A stretch of 64,000 nt of DNA from Mesorhizobium shangrilense (lineage in GTDB: Bacteria > Pseudomonadota > Alphaproteobacteria > Rhizobiales > Rhizobiaceae), in the NCBI RefSeq assembly GCF_040537815.1, contig NZ_JBEWSZ010000001.1, forward strand, positions 4,712,001 through 4,776,000, given 5' to 3'. Positions 52,451 through 61,381 of this stretch are shown piece after piece. Positions within the stretch are counted from its first letter, which is position 1, and every line of letters begins with the position of its first letter. Under the pieces are notes generated by a model that worked only from the letters and a program-made list of their open reading frames with translations, searched no databases and was not told the DNA's origin. A program made the position numbers and the translations under genes.

Positions 52451-53879
52451 AGACCGCGATGAGACCCGCGACGATGCCGTAGATTGCCGCGACCGCGCCA
52501 AGTGCGGCGACGACGAATATCCCCATCTCGACGGGAGTAAACACCCTCTGCCCCCGCTCCTTCCGAGCCATGACAAAGAGGATCGTGCCCGGTCCGTAGA
52601 TGGCGGCCGAGAGCAACAGGTGCTTGGCGCTGGCGGCGTAGATGAGACCGGCCGTATAGACCAATGCTATCGCTGCCCTTGCGAAATCGACACGCCGCGC
52701 CGCGGGGGCGTTCTCGTAACTCTCACCACTCCATGCGAGCTTGAATCCATAGGCGGCGACCAGAAGATAAGGGATGAGGATCATGGAACTGGTCAGTTCG
52801 AGCGCGAGCCGGAACGCCTGCTGAGCAAAGAGCGTGAGGACCAGAAAGACCTGCACGACAATATTGGTCAGCCAGAGCGCACTCGACGGCACGCCATGCT
52901 TGTTCTTGTGCGCAAGAAAACGCGGCATGGTCTGGTGATGTGATGCGGTGAACAGGATTTCAGCGGCCAGCAGCACCCAGGACAGATAGGCGCCGGCAAC
53001 GGAGATCAGCAGGCCAAAGCTGACGAACTTGGCGCCCCATGGCCCGACCACCGCCTCCAGCACCCCGGCCATGGATGGATTGCGCAGCGCCGTCAACTCG
53101 GGACGAAGCATGATGCCGTAGGACGGGGTGGTCACCAGCACAAGCAGACAGAGCACGCCGAGAAAACCAAGGAGCGTCGCGACCCCGACATCCCCGCGGT
53201 TGCGTGCGTAACGCGAATAGACGCTCGCTCCTTCGATTCCGACAAAGACGAATACGGTCACCAGCATCGTCCCGCGAACCTGGCTCGCGACGCTGCCAAC
53301 GCTGACGTCTTCCCCGCCCCAGAAATTGGCTGTGAAGATGTCGGCGCTGAAGCCGTAGATCACGAAGACGATAAACAGAAAGATCGGAATGATCTTGGCG
53401 TAGGTAACGACGGTATTGATCGCCGCCGCTTCCTTGACTCCCCGCAGGATCAGCGAATGCACGATCCACAGAAGCATCGAGGAAATGACGATCGCCGCGA
53501 CAGTATTGCCATCGCCGAACACAGGAAAGAAGAGGCCTAGCGTCGACTTTATCAGCACGAAATAGGAAACGTTGCCAAGCACGGCGGCTGACCAGTAACC
53601 GAGGGCCGAGAGGAAGCCGAGATAGTTGCCAAAGCCAGCCTTGGCATAGGCGTATACGCCCGCATCGAGATCCGGCTTGCGAAGCGACAGGGTCTGGAAG
53701 ACGAAAGCCAACATCAGCATGCCGACGCCGGCGATAGCCCAGGCGATCAAGGCTCCGAACGGGCCGGTTTCGCGACCGAAGGCCTGTGGCAACGAGAAGA
53801 TGCCCGCGCCAACCATCGAGCCGACGACCATGGCCGTCAGGGTCCATATCGAGAATTTTTGCTGAACGGCTGAATTCAT
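52449..53879 (-). CDS. APC family basic amino acid antiporter
   Basis: 476 residues, about twelve spans. SIWTLTAMVVGSMVGAGIFSLPQAFGRETG is the APC substrate-binding start; FVFVGIEGASVYSRYARNRGDVG and the C-terminal helices resemble ArcD/ArgO-type arginine:ornithine and lysine antiporters. It is divergent from a closely related antiporter gene at 54143, which lies next to arginine deiminase. The pair may exchange arginine for citrulline, ornithine or agmatine-type products. Confidence 0.88.
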   Translation of the reverse strand: MNSAVQQKFSIWTLTAMVVGSMVGAGIFSLPQAFGRETGPFGALIAWAIAGVGMLMLAFVFQTLSLRKPDLDAGVYAYAKAGFGNYLGFLSALGYWSAAVLGNVSYFVLIKSTLGLFFPVFGDGNTVAAIVISSMLLWIVHSLILRGVKEAAAINTVVTYAKIIPIFLFIVFVIYGFSADIFTANFWGGEDVSVGSVASQVRGTMLVTVFVFVGIEGASVYSRYARNRGDVGVATLLGFLGVLCLLVLVTTPSYGIMLRPELTALRNPSMAGVLEAVVGPWGAKFVSFGLLISVAGAYLSWVLLAAEILFTASHHQTMPRFLAHKNKHGVPSSALWLTNIVVQVFLVLTLFAQQAFRLALELTSSMILIPYLLVAAYGFKLAWSGESYENAPAARRVDFARAAIALVYTAGLIYAASAKHLLLSAAIYGPGTILFVMARKERGQRVFTPVEMGIFVVAALGAVAAIYGIVAGLIAV

Positions 53880-54106
53880 CGAATCGGATCAATTGCTTTG
53901 GCAGATGGCGGTCGAGGAGGTGTTTTTGTCATGCCTGCAACCTAGCTCGAGTCTGACGGCCATGTGATTGGCATAAAATCCCGCCAGTATACCTGACGTC
54001 CCAAACCTTTGCCGCGACTCGTTTCACCGATTGCCGCCGTCCGGATTTACTGCTTCTGATCGTACATAACCTTGCTGGATCGAGACGTGTCGGCGAGGCG
54101 TCTGAT

Positions 54107-54124
54107 CGCGAACTTCAGTTCGCG
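54107..54124. promoter_or_regulatory. Inverted repeat just upstream of the arcD-like ribosome site
   Basis: CGCGAAC-TTCA-GTTCGCG is a perfect 7-base inverted repeat about 18 bases before the antiporter start and directly upstream of its GGAGAGAGG site. It may be an operator or a leader hairpin. Confidence 0.45.
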
Positions 54125-54142
54125 CAGCCAGGAGAGAGGTTC

Positions 54143-55576
54143 ATGGCTTCAAACGAGACTCAGAAGCTTTCGCTGTTTGCGCTGACCAGCATGGTTGTCG
54201 GATCGATGGTCGGCGCGGGCATTTTCAATCTGCCTGGCCGGTTCGCGACTGCGACAGGTCCGTTCGGCGCGATCATCGCCTGGGTAATTGCGGGAACCGG
54301 CATGTACATGCTGGCGCGGGTGTTCCAGGCGTTGGCCGAGAAGAGGCCGGACATCGACTCGGGCGTCTTCGCCTATGCCAAGGCCGGCTTCGGCAACTAC
54401 ATGGGCTTCCTGTCCGCCTTCGGCTACTGGCTTGGCAGTTGCCTGGGCAACGTCTTCTACTGGGTGCTCATCGGCTCGACGCTGGGGCGGTTCTTTCCCG
54501 GGATCTTCGGGGACGGCAGCAGCGCCCTCGCCATCATCGTGTCGCTGATCGGCATCTGGGCTTTCCACTTCATGATCCTTCGCGGCGTCGAGCAGGCGAC
54601 CTTCATCAACACTATCGTGACGATCGCCAAGATCGTGCCGATCCTGGTCTTCATCCTGCTCCTGATCTTCTTCTTCCATTTCGGGCAGTTCCGCGAGAAT
54701 TTCTTCGGCGGCGTCGACATGCCGCCGAAGACCCTGATCGCCCAGATCCGCGACACGATGCTGATCACGGTCTTCGTCTTCCTTGGCATCGAGGGCGCGA
54801 GCGTCTATTCCCGCTTTGCCAAGGTGCGTTCCGACGTCGGCACGGCGACGATCCTCGGCTTCGTCGGCGTCACCGGCCTGATGGTGGCGGTCACGCTGCT
54901 GCCCTACGCGGCGCTGCCGCAATCGGCCATCGCCGGTGTCCAGCAGCCGTCGATGGCCGGCGCTCTCGAAGCAGTCGTCGGTCACTGGGGCGCGGTCTTC
55001 ATCTCGATCGGCGTTCTGATCTCGGTGCTCGGCGCCTATCTTGCCTGGTCCCTCATCTGCGCCGAGGTGCTGTTCGCGGCGGCGAAGTCGGAGGACATGC
55101 CAAAGCTCTTCGCGGCGCAGAATGGCAACAGGGTCCCCGCAAATGCACTCTGGCTGACCAACATCGTCGTCTCGCTCTTCGTGATCTCCACCTACTGGTC
55201 CCGGGACGCGTTCAACTTCATGCTCGATATGACCAGCGTCACCGCGCTGCTGCCCTACCTGCTGGTGGCCGGCTACGGCATCCTGCTCGCCCGCAGCGGC
55301 GTTGGCTATGAAAAGACGCCGGATCAGCGCGGCCGCGACCAGATCTTCGCCTGGATCGCGGCGATCTACACGATCTTCATGTTCGTCGCCGCCGGGCTCA
55401 AATACGTGCTGCTCGTCGCCGTCCTCTTCGTGCCCGGAACCATCCTCTACGTCTGGGCGCGGCGCGAGCAGAAATTGCAGCTGTTCACGCTCGCCGAACT
55501 CTTCGTGTTCGCCGTCACGCTCATCGCCGGCCTGGTCGGAGCCTACGGGCTGCTGACGGGCACCATCGCACCTTGA
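54143..55576 (+). CDS. APC family arginine/ornithine-type antiporter
   Basis: 477 residues, about twelve spans. The start MASNETQKLSLFALTSMVVGSMVGAGIFNLPGRF, FLGIEGASVYSRFAKVRSDVG and TLAELFVFAVTLIAGLVGAYGLL match ArcD-type antiporters. It is 18 bases before arcA, and both should be co-transcribed: this protein would import arginine and export a product. It closely resembles the divergent antiporter at 52449. Confidence 0.9.
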   Translation: MASNETQKLSLFALTSMVVGSMVGAGIFNLPGRFATATGPFGAIIAWVIAGTGMYMLARVFQALAEKRPDIDSGVFAYAKAGFGNYMGFLSAFGYWLGSCLGNVFYWVLIGSTLGRFFPGIFGDGSSALAIIVSLIGIWAFHFMILRGVEQATFINTIVTIAKIVPILVFILLLIFFFHFGQFRENFFGGVDMPPKTLIAQIRDTMLITVFVFLGIEGASVYSRFAKVRSDVGTATILGFVGVTGLMVAVTLLPYAALPQSAIAGVQQPSMAGALEAVVGHWGAVFISIGVLISVLGAYLAWSLICAEVLFAAAKSEDMPKLFAAQNGNRVPANALWLTNIVVSLFVISTYWSRDAFNFMLDMTSVTALLPYLLVAGYGILLARSGVGYEKTPDQRGRDQIFAWIAAIYTIFMFVAAGLKYVLLVAVLFVPGTILYVWARREQKLQLFTLAELFVFAVTLIAGLVGAYGLLTGTIAP

Positions 55577-55594
55577 ACAGAAAGCAGGAAGGTC

Positions 55595-56839
55595 ATGACA
55601 AACAACACTCCATTCGGCGTTCATTCCGAGGTTGGCCAGTTGCGCAAGGTCCTGGTGTGCGCCCCCGGCCGGGCCCACCAGCGGCTGACACCCAGCAATT
55701 GTGACGCTCTCCTCTTCGACGACGTGCTCTGGGTGGACAATGCCAAGCGCGATCATTTCGACTTCATGACCAAGATGCGCGACAGAGGCGTCGAGGTGGT
55801 CGAGATGCACAATCTGCTGGCCGAGACGGTCGCCATTCCGGAAGCCAAGAAATGGATCCTCGACCAGCAGGTCGTCCCCAACCAGGTCGGCCTCGGCCTG
55901 ATCGACGAGGTCCGCTCTTATCTCGAGGGCCTCTCCAATCGCGAACTCGCCGAAACGCTGATCGGCGGGCTGTCGACCTTCGAATTCCCGGAGAACATCG
56001 GCGGCGAACAACTGGCGCTGATCCGTGACGCGGCTGGCGTCAATGAATATCTGCTGCCGCCGCTGCCAAACACGCTCTATACCCGCGACACCACTTGCTG
56101 GATCTATGGCGGCGTGACGCTGAACGCCCTTTACTGGCCCGCGCGCCACGAGGAGACCATCCTCACCACCTCGATATACAAGTTCCACCCCGACTTCGCC
56201 GGCAAGGTCAATGTCTGGTGGGGTGACCCGACCAAGGATTGGGGGCTTGCCACATTCGAGGGTGGGGACGTCATGCCGATCGGCAAGGGCAATGTGCTTA
56301 TCGGCATGAGCGAGCGCACCTCGCGCCAGGCTATCAGCCAGGTGGCGGCCGCCCTGTTTGAGAAAGGGGCTGCCGAACGCGTGATCGTCGCGGCAATGCC
56401 CAAGTTGCGCGCGGCGATGCACCTCGACACGGTGTTCACTTTTGCCGATCGCGACTGCGTGCTGCTGTATCCGGACATCGTCAATAGCATCGACGCATTC
56501 TCCTATCGCCCTGACGGAAAGGGCGGCGTCGAACTCCACAAGGACAAGGGCAGTTTCGTCGAGACCGTGCGTGACGCGCTTGGTCTCAAGAAGATGCGCG
56601 TCGTTGAAACCGGCGGCAACGACTACATGCGTGAACGCACCCAATGGGACAGCGGCGCCAATCTTGTCTGTGCCTCGCCGGGCGTGGTGTTCGCCTATGA
56701 CCGCAATACCTACACCAACACGCTGCTGCGCAAGGAAGGCATCGAGGTCATCACCATCACCGGCGCCGAGCTCGGGCGTGGACGCGGCGGCGGTCACTGC
56801 ATGACCTGCCCGATCATCCGCGACGCTGTCGATTACTGA
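55595..56839 (+). CDS. arcA: Arginine deiminase
   Basis: 414 residues. [58 protein letters not shown], the His in [13 protein letters not shown], and [17 protein letters not shown] with the nucleophile Cys402 make the assignment clear. It hydrolyses arginine to citrulline and ammonia, raising pH and beginning the ADI pathway. GAAAGCAGGAAGG lies before the ATG. arcB and arcC are not in the window, so citrulline may be exported, or the other enzymes are elsewhere. Confidence 0.95.
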   Translation: MTNNTPFGVHSEVGQLRKVLVCAPGRAHQRLTPSNCDALLFDDVLWVDNAKRDHFDFMTKMRDRGVEVVEMHNLLAETVAIPEAKKWILDQQVVPNQVGLGLIDEVRSYLEGLSNRELAETLIGGLSTFEFPENIGGEQLALIRDAAGVNEYLLPPLPNTLYTRDTTCWIYGGVTLNALYWPARHEETILTTSIYKFHPDFAGKVNVWWGDPTKDWGLATFEGGDVMPIGKGNVLIGMSERTSRQAISQVAAALFEKGAAERVIVAAMPKLRAAMHLDTVFTFADRDCVLLYPDIVNSIDAFSYRPDGKGGVELHKDKGSFVETVRDALGLKKMRVVETGGNDYMRERTQWDSGANLVCASPGVVFAYDRNTYTNTLLRKEGIEVITITGAELGRGRGGGHCMTCPIIRDAVDY

Positions 56840-57056
56840 CCACTGAACAGCGGACCGCAGGCACCGCCTTGGCTGGAGCAGGCACCGGTGCGGCCTTGCC
56901 AACGGTAGTCGTGGCGCGCTCGTGGGCGCGGCAATCGGCGGAGGCACGGGCGCCATCGTCGGCGCCGCCACGGCACCTCGCGAATGCGGGGCCCGCGACC
57001 GGTCGGGCCACAAGATGCGTGACCGCAACGGACGACCTGTCATGGTGCGTTGCTGA
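56836..57056 (+). pseudogene. Truncated, frameshifted glycine-zipper protein remnant
   Basis: Homology starts inside the arcA stop codon: [19 protein letters not shown] in one frame, then ANGSRGALVGAAIGGGTGAIVGAAT...ECGARDRSGHKMRDRNGRPVMVRC to a TGA. This is the end of a small outer-membrane-type lipoprotein with a glycine zipper. The signal peptide and lipobox, which should precede TTEQRT, are missing, replaced by arcA. A frameshift lies near 56905. The join therefore marks a recombination point at the end of arcA. The rest of the gap to 57300 holds no recognised gene. Confidence 0.65.
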
Positions 57057-57300
57057 GCGCTTGGCGGAACTGGAGCCAAAGCATCGTCGGCTCCTCTTCT
57101 CCTTCGCGTAGCGGCAATTAATACTGCCGCGAATGACCCGAACAACGCTATGTTTGCCGGCTTTTGGAAGCAGGTGTCATCGTATGATTGCGCAGTGATA
57201 GCGCTGTCTTGTATCGTTGCTCCGAAAGCCCGACTGTTTCCCGCGATGTCCTAGAAGTATCTGTGCTGCAATCGCCGCATGCGAGGTCCAAAACCACATC

Positions 57301-58335
57301 ATGACAGAGCGAGCGCTTGTCGCACCTATCTACATCCTGGCGATAATCGCCGTGGTGTCAGCGCTCTATACCGCGGCCGCGGTTCTGGCGCCCGTCGCCT
57401 GTGCACTGTTCCTGATAGCGCTGGTGTGGCCTCTGCAACGGAACCTGCAACGATTCCTCCCAAAGCTGCTCGCCCTGGCCGTTGTCGTCTGCCTCGTCGT
57501 CCTTGGCTTTTTCGTGTTCGCATCGGCCGCGACCTGGGGATTCAGCCGCATAGGTCGATCGGTCATAGCCGACAGCGCCCGCTTCCAGTTGCTTTACGGT
57601 CAGCTTGCCGAGTGGTTGGAGGGCCACGGCATCATGGTGGCCGGCGCATGGGCCGACCATTTCAACGTCGGCTGGCTCGTGCGGATAGCGCAAGGCGTGA
57701 CGATGCGGCTGAACACCATGATCTCGTTCTGGATCGTGGTTGTCGTCTATGTCTTGCTGGGCCTGCTCGACACCCAAACGATTGCTGACAATGCCCGTGC
57801 GGCGTTAAGCCCCGGCACCGCGAGCGTGCTGATCAATGGAAGTGCCCAGACGGCATCGAAGCTGCGCCGCTACATGCTGGTCAGGACGCTGATGAGCCTT
57901 GCAACGGGCTTGATGGTTTGGGCGCTGTCAGCCGCCTTCGGCCTGAGATTTGCAGCCGAATGGGGCGTTATCGCCTTCACGCTGAACTATATTCCGTTCA
58001 TAGGCCCGTTCATCGCGACAACTTTGCCCTCGCTTTACGCTTTGGCGCAATTCGGCTCGCCGCAGGCCGCCATATCGATCTTTGCCGGCCTCAATGTCAT
58101 CCAGTTCGCGATCGGCAGCTACATCGAGCCACGGGTCGCCGGCTACGCATTGGCGGTGTCGCCTTTCGTGGTCTTGTTCTCGGTATTCTTCTGGTCGTTT
58201 CTGTGGGGTGCGTTCGGTGCGTTCATAGGCGTTCCCATCACGATCGCAGTGCTCACCTATTGCACGCAATCGCCATCGACACGCTGGATCGCTCAATTGC
58301 TTGGCCCGCCGAGCCAAAACAGGGATGAAACCTAA
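57301..58335 (+). CDS. AI-2E family transporter (UPF0118)
   Basis: 344 residues, about seven spans. LYTAAAVLAPVACALFLIALVWPLQRNL, FALNYIPFIGPFIATTLP-like segment (AFTLNYIPFIGPFIATTLPSL), YIEPRVAGYALAVSPFVVLFSVFFWSFLWGAFGAFIGVPITIAV are typical. The family includes autoinducer-2 exporters and Na+/H+ antiporters, so the substrate is unclear. The ATG at 57301 precedes the first span. It stands alone, followed by an SDR gene 131 bases later. Confidence 0.88.
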   Translation: MTERALVAPIYILAIIAVVSALYTAAAVLAPVACALFLIALVWPLQRNLQRFLPKLLALAVVVCLVVLGFFVFASAATWGFSRIGRSVIADSARFQLLYGQLAEWLEGHGIMVAGAWADHFNVGWLVRIAQGVTMRLNTMISFWIVVVVYVLLGLLDTQTIADNARAALSPGTASVLINGSAQTASKLRRYMLVRTLMSLATGLMVWALSAAFGLRFAAEWGVIAFTLNYIPFIGPFIATTLPSLYALAQFGSPQAAISIFAGLNVIQFAIGSYIEPRVAGYALAVSPFVVLFSVFFWSFLWGAFGAFIGVPITIAVLTYCTQSPSTRWIAQLLGPPSQNRDET

Positions 58336-58466
58336 GCCCGCAAAGACGCGCTCGATAGCGTGGTGTCTGACCGCAAAGGCTGTGTCGAAACCGGTTGATT
58401 GTGGTCGCCGTTCCACGTAGCGGCTTTGTTAGCGCCGGATCGGCGCTACCCGCCAAGGAGCCCGAC

Positions 58467-59231
58467 TTGACCGCAAGCACCACCAGCACCCGGCGCGCCC
58501 TCATCACTGGCGCCGGCGCCCCGGACGGCATCGGCTTTGCCATTGCCCGCCAGCTCGGCAAGGCCGGGCATTCCGTGTTCCTCACCGGCGCCAGCATGCG
58601 GGTGCTTGATCGGGCCGCGGCGCTTTCGGCCGAAGGTATCGATGCCGCTGCAGCGGTCGCCGATCTCACTGTCGCCGCCGATGTCGCTGGGTTGCGGGAG
58701 GCCGTCGGGGCGGTGGATATTCTGGTCAACAATGCCGGGATGGGGTCGCTGGCTTCGCCTTCTGTCGACAAGGCGTTCCTGTCGATGACCGAGGCCGAGT
58801 GGGACCAGGGGATCGATGTCAGCCTGAAGACCGCGTTTCTGGTCACAAAGGCGTTTCTTCCGGCGATGGTTGCTGCGGGTTATGGGCGCATCGTCAATGT
58901 GGCATCGGTCACCGGGCCGCTGGTGTCGTTCGAGGGCACCGCCGCCTATTCGGCGGCGAAGGCCGGCATGGTCGGCCTGACACGGACACTGGCGCTGGAA
59001 GTGGCGAAAAGCGGCATCACGGTCAACGCCGTGGCGCCGGGCTGGATCGAGACGGGTGCATCGAGCGAGATGGAGCGGATGGCGGCGCGGCATACGCCGC
59101 CTGGGCGGGCTGGACAGCCTGACGAGGTCGCGGCCGCCGTGGTGTTCCTGGCCTCCGAAGCCGCCAGCTATGTCAACGGCACCCTGCTGGTGGTCGACGG
59201 CGGCAACAGCCTGCACGAACGCAAGGGCTGA
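58467..59231 (+). CDS. SDR family oxidoreductase
   Basis: 254 residues. The cofactor motif is ITGAGAPDGIGFAIARQL (T-G-x3-G-x-G variant), then NNAGMGS, and the catalytic Ser in NVASVTG and Tyr-Lys in YSAAKAGMVGLTR. PGWIETGAS and NGTLLVVDGGNSL end the protein. It oxidises or reduces an alcohol/ketone; a sugar alcohol is possible because of the glucitol PTS nearby, but that is a guess. The start is a TTG with AAGGAG eight bases upstream; the ATG at 58395 adds 24 residues without homology. A palindromic repeat separates it from the SorC gene. Confidence 0.85.
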   Translation: MTASTTSTRRALITGAGAPDGIGFAIARQLGKAGHSVFLTGASMRVLDRAAALSAEGIDAAAAVADLTVAADVAGLREAVGAVDILVNNAGMGSLASPSVDKAFLSMTEAEWDQGIDVSLKTAFLVTKAFLPAMVAAGYGRIVNVASVTGPLVSFEGTAAYSAAKAGMVGLTRTLALEVAKSGITVNAVAPGWIETGASSEMERMAARHTPPGRAGQPDEVAAAVVFLASEAASYVNGTLLVVDGGNSLHERKG

Positions 59232-59329
59232 CGGGTTTCAGGATCTCACTTGTGGTCGCAATTGGTAAGCCGGCTTCGTGCAATCAAGGGCAGCCCGCCT
59301 GCCGCGCGCCAGCCTGGAATGCTTCATCG

Positions 59330-59406
59330 TTTCACGGAAACGCTCCATCTCCTTGTTTTGACGCAATTCCGGACGGAACCGTTTTGCGCTTTTCCTGAAA
59401 TTGCTT
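59330..59406 (-). repeat. Rhizobial palindromic repeat, copy 4
   Basis: GACGCAATTCCGGACGGAA and TTTTCCTGAAATTGCTTCAG match the other three copies, and the outer part (ACGCTCCATCTCCTTGTTTT) matches the extension of copy 1 in inverted orientation. It lies between two convergent genes (SDR and SorC), overlapping the SorC stop codon. Confidence 0.8.
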
Positions 59407-60413
59407 CAGGCAGCGCCATGCGCCTCCAGCATCCGCCGTGCGCTGTCCTCGTCGGTGATGAGAATGGTCGGCGCGATGAGGTGCATGGCGCCGAGCAGGG
59501 CTTCGATCTTTTCAGGGCCGCCCGACGTGAGGATGCGGATCGGCGCCTTGCGCAGCCGGTCGACATCCACCGACATGACCAGACTGTTGATGGGGTGGTC
59601 GACCAGGTCGCCGTTGCGGTCGAAGAAGTGGAACAGAAGGTCGCCGACCGCGCCGCGCGCAAGCAGGGTCTCCCGGTCCGCTTCCTTTAGAAAGCCGCCG
59701 CGCGAGAAAGTGGTGGCCGAAGCGATGCCGCCGACGCTCAGCAGAACAGCATCGAGCACGTTGGCCATTTCAAAAACCTCCTGCAGGCCGCAGCGCTCGA
59801 CCAGCGCGATCTTGGTCTCGACGCTGTCGACGACAGCTGGCGTCGGGATCAGGTAGCCGTCGCCCTGGAAGATTTGGGCAAAGCGCCAGGAGAACTCGGC
59901 CGGGTTGTATCGCCGCACGACGCCGACACCGCCGAGCAGCGAAATGACCTTGAAGTCGGTGAGCGATTTGGCGCTGATGAAGGGTAGGCTCGCGAACAGC
60001 GTCCTGCCCCAGCCAACGCCGACGCGCATGCCGGATTTCATCATGTCGGACAGAAAACTGCCGGTCTTGGCGGCGATGGCCGGGATCGGGTCGGCATTGG
60101 GGGCCGAAAGCGGCGCCACCAGCGCCTGCTGCAGGCCAAAAGTCTTCTCCAGCGCGCGTTCGAGCCGGACGATTTCCGACAGTTCGCTCTCGATGCTGAT
60201 CTTGACCTCGTTGCGTGACCGCGCCTCGGCCAGCATGCGCACGATGGTGACGCGGCCGACGCCGAGCACGTCGGCGATCTCGTTTTGCGTCATCTGCTCG
60301 ACGAAATACATCCAGGCGGCGCGGATCCTCAGGCGGTCGGTGCGGCTCTCGCTCACGAGATGCTCTGGCGTCTCGGCCACGCCTTCGGTTTCGCTCTGTC
60401 GCCGCCTGCCCAA
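59406..60413 (-). CDS. SorC/DeoR family sugar-binding regulator
   Basis: 335 residues. A helix-turn-helix (YFVEQMTQNEIADVLGVGRVTIVRMLAEAR, about 36-65) is followed by a sugar-phosphate-binding domain (KSGMRVGVGWGRTLFASLPF, FKVISLLGGVGVVRRYNPAEFSWRFAQIFQG, and GAVGDLLFHFFDRNGD). Such proteins sense phosphorylated sugars or polyols. It is divergent from a hypothetical gene across a gap with a palindrome (60483-60506) and near the glucitol PTS, which it probably controls. Confidence 0.9.
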   Translation of the reverse strand: MGRRRQSETEGVAETPEHLVSESRTDRLRIRAAWMYFVEQMTQNEIADVLGVGRVTIVRMLAEARSRNEVKISIESELSEIVRLERALEKTFGLQQALVAPLSAPNADPIPAIAAKTGSFLSDMMKSGMRVGVGWGRTLFASLPFISAKSLTDFKVISLLGGVGVVRRYNPAEFSWRFAQIFQGDGYLIPTPAVVDSVETKIALVERCGLQEVFEMANVLDAVLLSVGGIASATTFSRGGFLKEADRETLLARGAVGDLLFHFFDRNGDLVDHPINSLVMSVDVDRLRKAPIRILTSGGPEKIEALLGAMHLIAPTILITDEDSARRMLEAHGAA

Positions 60414-60482
60414 TTCCGTCCCCTCTCCCCTGCGGCGCCAGCCAACCCGCTGTCACCGATTCTGCATGCGCGTCTAGTATCG

Positions 60483-60506
60483 CCTATTGATCGACCAATC
60501 GATAGG
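60483..60506. promoter_or_regulatory. Candidate SorC operator (24-bp palindrome)
   Basis: CCTATTGATCG and CAATCGATAGG are imperfect inverted arms of a 24-base site in the gap between the SorC gene and the divergent gene at 60572. SorC proteins bind palindromes of this size. Confidence 0.5.
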
Positions 60507-60571
60507 AACAATGTAGGGTTAGCGGCAGGCACGATGGCCGCACCTGGCAGACAATTTTGAGGCGATCCGCG

Positions 60572-61378
60572 ATGCTGCGACAAATATCCGAGGATGTCCG
60601 CGTCAACCTGAAGGACCGGCTGCGCGAGGTGCGCGACGCCATCCGGCAGAGCCGCCATGACGGCGCCGGCGAGGCCTTGCGCGAAGCCACCAGCCATTTG
60701 CCGCCGTTTCCGGGTAAGGGCATCGAAGGTCTGCTCAGCCATGCCGCGAGCGCCGTCGATGACGCGCTGTCGCTGGCCGAATCGCTGGTCCCGCATGAAC
60801 GCCCGGCCAAGGTGGACGGCACGACGGTGAAGAGCCTGCGCAGCTATTTCCCGGCCGGTGACAAGGACCAGCAGCTCGGCGGCGAGCGCCTGTTCCGGCG
60901 CGACATGTATTATCTGGCCAAGGCCGTACTGGCTGAGCTGAAGGTTGTTGACGCCCGCATCCATGAGGCGAATTTTGCCGCCGTTCACGCCTCGATGCGC
61001 AAGCGGCATGCCGATCTGCTTGCCGCCCTCGCCGACAATGCCGAACCATCCGGCCAGCTTTCGCCGGTCGCGGCCGCCTGCTCGGCGCTGCTGATGGAAT
61101 TTCTCGGCCACCGGCCGATCCGCTTCAGCGAGGCGGCGGTGGACACGCCGGCCGTCGTGCAGCGTAACGCTATGGATATACGCTGCCTCGCGCCGCTGGC
61201 GCTGGCCTGCGGCCTGGCAACCATCGCCACCGACGGTTCGTCCGAGCCCGACATGCTGGAGATCGCGGTGCTGGCGGCGAATGTGCGCCACGACCGCATC
61301 CTTCAGGCCTGCGCGAAGGCCGACCTGATGAGCGAGCTGACGGCGGTTTTCGCCACGCTGCTCGCCCATCTGCCGTAG
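60572..61378 (+). CDS. Conserved-type protein of unknown function
   Basis: 268 residues, cytoplasmic, mostly helical (LRQISEDVRVNLKDRLREVRDAIR at the start; LAPLALACGLATIATDG near the end; no signal or membrane span). GAGG precedes the ATG at 60572. No family recognised. It is divergent from the SorC regulator and ends three bases before the stop of the HPr-EI gene on the other strand, so it may belong to the glucitol PTS unit. Confidence 0.6.
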   Translation: MLRQISEDVRVNLKDRLREVRDAIRQSRHDGAGEALREATSHLPPFPGKGIEGLLSHAASAVDDALSLAESLVPHERPAKVDGTTVKSLRSYFPAGDKDQQLGGERLFRRDMYYLAKAVLAELKVVDARIHEANFAAVHASMRKRHADLLAALADNAEPSGQLSPVAAACSALLMEFLGHRPIRFSEAAVDTPAVVQRNAMDIRCLAPLALACGLATIATDGSSEPDMLEIAVLAANVRHDRILQACAKADLMSELTAVFATLLAHLP

Positions 61379-61381
61379 TCG

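Noticed and set aside
53986..53996. CAGTATACC near the arcD gap as a third GntR operator
   Set aside because: Only nine bases match; likely chance.
54149..57145. 998-codon open frame on the minus strand
   Set aside because: Antisense to arcD-like and arcA, with low-complexity acidic/Gly sequence and no homology; long shadow frames are expected in GC-rich DNA.
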